This document shows, one piece after another, positions 59,207 through 64,000 of a stretch of DNA of 64,000 bases; position 1 is the first letter of the stretch, and each line of letters begins with the position of its first letter. Made by a program: the position numbers and the translations under genes. Origin of the DNA: Cordia subcordata (taxonomy: Eukaryota; Streptophyta; Magnoliopsida; Boraginales; Cordiaceae); NCBI GenBank assembly GCA_028554755.1, contig JAPTOF010000006.1:2660501-2724500 (forward strand), given 5' to 3'. The notes under the pieces are model-generated. The model saw only the letters and a program-made list of their open reading frames with translations, was not told the origin of the DNA and did not search any database.

Positions 59207-59318
59207 ACCAACGACCTAGTGGTATGTCTTTTACTTTTATTATGAGTGGTTTGAGATCGATTCCTTTTAGTTGTATGTAATATGTATTCGGCCTTTGGTC
59301 TCTCTTTAAAAAAAAAAA
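59207..59318 (+). mobile_element. tRNA-derived SINE-like insertion with target duplication
   Basis: A box-A-like GACCTAGTGGTA near the 5' end and a box-B-like GGTTTGAGATCGATTCC about 35 bases later form an internal pol III promoter of the plant SINE type. The element ends in about 12 A. It is flanked by direct repeats AATTAATACAATAAG (59192-59206) and AATTAACACAATAAAG (from 59319), one or two mismatches. The tail and flank are then repeated once more (about 59334-59366), as if duplicated after insertion. Confidence 0.7.
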
Positions 59319-59366
59319 ATTAACACAATAAAGGCCTCTCTTAAAAAAAAAATTAACACAATAAGG

Positions 59367-60986
59367 TCCAAAATAACACTGGGATCATACTTCCATAAAT
59401 TTTATATTAGATCAAGTTCAAATCATAATTAAGTTTACTTTAAGTTTGACAAGGATTGCAAATGTCATCAATTGGATAAATACTATATGCTCATGTGAGG
59501 ACAGTGGAGTCACAATGTTTGAGGTTTTGCATGTGGAGTACCAGTAAACCCGCAGCAACGCACGGCTATGCTGCCTGGTGGATTCTTTCTTACTCATGTT
59601 TCTGCTAATTAGGTTTGCATCAAACTTAAACAAGATATGAATCGTACATCAAACAATAAAATGGAACTAAAGATTTTTCCTAAAGGCCTCCTATTCTAGT
59701 TAATGCTTTGTATTCTGTGGGAATGGGTTTAAACATGACTAGTGTTGATGAAGCAAAGTTGCCATTCTCCAATAAGATAATTTAACAACTAATTTTATTG
59801 AACATATTTTGTCCAATAAACTAGTTAAACAGTATATGGTAACAACTAAAATATAATAGTTATTATTTAATGAATTACTCAAATAGTTATTAATTATTTT
59901 AGTAGCTAGTTGTATCAAATAAGCCCTTAGCACCTATTAGCTACTTTAACACGTAGTCGTGCCGAACAGGTCTTTAGTATCAGACAATTATTAATTTCTT
60001 AAACAGTTATTAGTTATCTTAATAATTAGTTGTGTCGAACCTTTAATACCTGGTGTAGGAATAAAGTGAAAATTGAAATTTTCACATTAAATACGTGGAA
60101 AGGATGAAGAAAGCCCGCCCTGTAGTCGCCTCTAGTCATGGGCCATGATCAGTTCTCATTTATTATTTGAGCCCTTCTATTGCAAATAGGGTGTCATTTC
60201 TTAACTGCTTTATTGATTTCTTAACTCCTTTTATTGATCTTGGTCAATAGTCGATGGTCAGAATAAAACCCACGTTGGCAACTTCATCAATGGGTTCAGC
60301 CCACCCAAGAAGAACATGAGGCTATACTACAGCTACCGGCCAACCCCTATTAAATATTTCGTGTTCCATGTAGTTACTAAATGTATGGTTGTCAACGTGT
60401 TTGAGCGTACTTGTTGCTTTTTACCATTAAGTTTCTCAAATTATTTATTACAAAATATTAATATATTGTAACTAAATAACTTGAAAAAATAAACCGGACG
60501 TAAGTGAAAAAATTTTCACATCTCAAATTTGGGTTAGTCTAAGAGATAATTGTTTTTTAAAATTATTGATGGTTAATCCCTAGGGTCAAAATAATAAATT
60601 AGAAGTGCTCGTAACAAATGCATTTTTCGAAATTCTAACATGTATTTTTCTCTTTGTAAGAGTGCAACTACTATCAACTCAACCAACATTAAAGATCGTT
60701 ACCACTTCAACTAACAACTTGTTATTTTTTTTGGAAAAAAAAAATATGTTTAAACTTGAGTCAAAATGCCATTTTGGAGCCAATTGCTGGACTCATAAAT
60801 CAACGTGCCTTATGCATGTTCTCCATTATTTAAATAAGTTTCGATTCATGAACCATTTTTTTAAAATACATACAAGGTCCAAACCAAAGCTAAGACATCT
60901 TCTATTCTCATCTACTTGATATTCAAACTTAAGCTCTCTAGATCTTAGACGTGAGGAGGACTCGAGAAGCAAAAAGGCCAAAGAAA
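59367..60986. other. Intergenic with MITE-like fragments
   Basis: At about 59770-60055 AT-rich segments repeat TAGTTATTA-like motifs in both orientations, including GTCGTGCCGAACAGGTC and GTTGTGTCGAACC. These look like remnants of one or two inverted-repeat elements whose ends I could not fix. The 104-codon ORF at 60605-60919 has no known motif. The leader of the gene at 60987 lies at the right edge. Confidence 0.4.
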
Positions 60987-61655
60987 ATGGTCAGCCATGG
61001 GCACGGTCTTCCTACAAAATTCCTGCAAATAAAGCAGGACGATAAGTTCTTCTCCAGGCTTTTGGCCAAAGAAGAAGAAAGCTCTAAAAATGAATCATCA
61101 TCTTCCAGGGTCTTCTCCTACTATGGAGGAGCTGCTGGAGCTGTTCCATTCCTGTGGGAATCACAGCCAGGCACCCCTAAGCACGCATTTTCAGATGCCT
61201 CCTCGCTTCCTCCACTAACACCTCCACCTTCGTATCAACTCACTCCACAAATGGCTATGGAGTCCTCCACTCAAAAGCGCTCAAAATCCAAAGTTTTTCA
61301 TTCTATTTTTCCTCGTGTGATGAAAACCCACATGTCACCATCGTATTCATCTTCTTCGATATCATCCTCTTCCTCATCTAATTCATATTCATTGCCATCC
61401 ACACCAATGAATAATAATGTTCGAAGCAAATTGATTCCTCGTTCAAGAACGCCAGTTTATTATGGGGTGGACGAGGATGAAAATGATGACGATCATCTTC
61501 AGCAGCAGCTGCCTAAAGCTACTATGTCTCCAACTTCAACCTTGTGCTTTGGTGGGACAAATGGAGGTCGCAGAAGCGCAAGAGGCGGCCATTACTACCC
61601 GATGAAGAGCTTGAGGAAGGCCATTTTTTCCATGGTTGGACATGGTACGACTTAA
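60987..61655 (+). CDS. DUF688-family plant protein
   Basis: The single exon gives 222 residues. The start is the ATG at 60987 (MVSHGHGLPTKFLQIKQDDK); the frame stays open 36 bases further up but has no ATG there. The signature is AVPFLWESQPGTPKHAF (residues 52-68) followed by LPPLTPPPSY, which defines this plant family. The middle has a basic stretch (QKRSKSKVFHSIFPRV) and a Ser-rich low-complexity run. The end is basic and conserved-looking (YYPMKSLRKAIFSMVGHGTT). Members are small, disordered, and of unknown biochemical role. No signal peptide or membrane segment is seen. Confidence 0.85.
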   Translation: MVSHGHGLPTKFLQIKQDDKFFSRLLAKEEESSKNESSSSRVFSYYGGAAGAVPFLWESQPGTPKHAFSDASSLPPLTPPPSYQLTPQMAMESSTQKRSKSKVFHSIFPRVMKTHMSPSYSSSSISSSSSSNSYSLPSTPMNNNVRSKLIPRSRTPVYYGVDEDENDDDHLQQQLPKATMSPTSTLCFGGTNGGRRSARGGHYYPMKSLRKAIFSMVGHGTT

Positions 61656-61674
61656 TTAAAAGTTGCTTATTTAT

Positions 61675-61771
61675 GCCGTGTTTGTTATATGTTTAAAATC
61701 TTAAATCTGCAAAGCATATAATCTTAAGTTTAAGATTTAAGATTTGAGATACGCAAGTAACAAACGCAGCG
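61675..61771. mobile_element. 97-bp MITE just after the DUF688 stop
   Basis: The left end is GCCGTGTTTGTTA and the right end TAACAAACGCAGCG, inverted repeats with 11 of 13 matches. TTAT lies on both sides (61671-61674 and 61772-61775). The core has a near-palindrome around AATCTTAAGTTTAAGATT. It starts 20 bases past the stop codon, so it is probably transcribed in the 3' UTR. Confidence 0.55.
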
Positions 61772-61775
61772 TTAT

Positions 61776-62735
61776 TCTTGTTTTCGTTGTGTAAATTAAA
61801 CCATTTTAGTTGGTTTTTGAGATACCTGATACTTATCATTTGTACTTGTTTTGGTTTAAGTTTCTCTTAAATCAAAGAAACAAAAGCAGTTTCAAGATCG
61901 AATCTAACCATGTTGGGCGTGAAGTTAGTGCTTCATTCAAATCATATAGTCATCGTTAATTCATTCTTCGCATAAATGCTCACCGACACCATTAATCCAT
62001 TTTCAGTTTGTTTACGAAGAATATCTTTCCCGGCTTACGTAAGTCGAGCAATAACTAATATGACGGATAACGCTTGTTGTTAATTGTTTCGACCATCTAA
62101 ATTGATAATACAATAATAATGATATTTATTATTTAAAGGAAACTGGTAGTTGAGTTGCATATTTGCTTGCCTTCCGGCAAAAAACGAAAATAGAAAGGAA
62201 AAAAGAAAAAAGAAAAAAAAAAGGAAGGGGAGAGAATGGTAAATTTTTATATACATAATTTTATACGGGTACAATATTGCCCCCGTTAGGAAAAAGTATA
62301 TACATAATAGGACCATATGTTAAATATGGTTAGAATTTAAACCAAGAATGAAAAATGGAATGAAAATATTGAGAATATAAGAGCAGTGAAAGGAAATGCA
62401 TTCCTTCGTTGTCCGCGGCCCTACAAAATTTAGTATGAAGTCCAATGTAGTTTCAGGAAGTTAAAAAAGCAAAAAAAAGGGAAATGCAGAAAATCTTAGA
62501 AAGGATTGTTTATTGATAACATAAAAGTTTGTGAAGAGAAGCCATAAAGACTCTTTAACATGGTCATAGCCAAGGGACCTCAAACAAAGAAAACAGAACA
62601 GAAACCAAAAGGGGCTGAAACATGTCCTAAACTCATTCTAAACACACAATTTCATCACTAGGAAATCAAAGGAAATTTAAAAGATCAGACATGTGGTTTA
62701 ATTTCAATAATCCAGGGCCTTCAAGAGAAGCCTAA
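61776..62735. other. Intergenic, convergent 3' flanks
   Basis: The sequence lies between the 3' ends of the DUF688 gene and the peroxidase gene. The final 200-250 bases are probably peroxidase 3' UTR. No gene or repeat is supported; a purine-rich run occurs at about 62195-62225. Confidence 0.5.

Positions 62736-64000
<1,265 letters not shown>

Noticed and set aside
60605..60919. 104-codon plus-strand ORF upstream of the DUF688 gene
   Set aside because: No motif, AT-rich codons, and it overlaps the likely promoter and leader of the downstream gene.

Overview
The window is nuclear DNA of a flowering plant, most likely a eudicot. It is AT-rich, most genes are split by short introns with plant splice sites, and the encoded proteins are plant-type: a KUP potassium transporter, a CIPK kinase, a plastid phosphoglucan phosphatase, a class III peroxidase and an IDA-like peptide. 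The species cannot be named from sequence alone. I see no bacterial, organellar or viral segment, no rRNA or tRNA gene and no CRISPR array. Gene models were built by eye from ORFs, splice consensus and reading-frame continuity; all coding exon lengths quoted add up in frame.

Layout. 0-1.5 kb: last exons of a mitochondrial Mn superoxide dismutase gene (+). 3.4 kb: IDA-like peptide precursor (-). 7.7 kb: CEP-like peptide precursor (+). 8.7-13 kb: a mobile-element zone with a nested TIR element, a fold-back element and two MITEs. 13.1-19.3 kb: nine-coding-exon KUP/HAK/KT potassium transporter (+). 20.2-21.4 kb: small protein with a half-LIM-like zinc site (+), probably plastid-targeted. 22.5-25.3 kb: phosphoglucan phosphatase LSF2 (-). 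26.8-27.5 kb: hAT-like element. 27.8-30.7 kb: intronless-CDS CIPK kinase with an intron in its leader (-). 32.8-37.1 kb: uroporphyrinogen decarboxylase (-). 37.4-39.0 kb: 0.8-kb tandem duplication. 39.5-43.7 kb: HAD-fold protein with an altered active site (-). 44.1-44.7 kb: truncated LINE with target-site duplication. 46.3-47.8 kb: HMG-box protein (-). 48-52 kb: repeats, including a second hAT-like element. 52.4-54.5 kb: WEB-family coiled-coil protein (-). 56.6-57.7 kb: small PPR protein (+). 59.2 kb: SINE-like insertion. 61.0-61.7 kb: DUF688 protein (+). 62.7-63.8 kb: class III peroxidase (-), whose first exon lies outside the window.

The genes do not form a pathway or cluster. Several products are predicted to work in plastids (LSF2, uroporphyrinogen decarboxylase, the HAD-fold protein, the 185-residue protein), but this looks like ordinary gene order. 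The points most worth a second look are the HAD-fold protein that lacks the nucleophilic Asp, the two neighbouring secreted-peptide genes with unusual peptide ends, two GC-AG introns, and a dense set of well-preserved non-autonomous transposons with readable target-site duplications.
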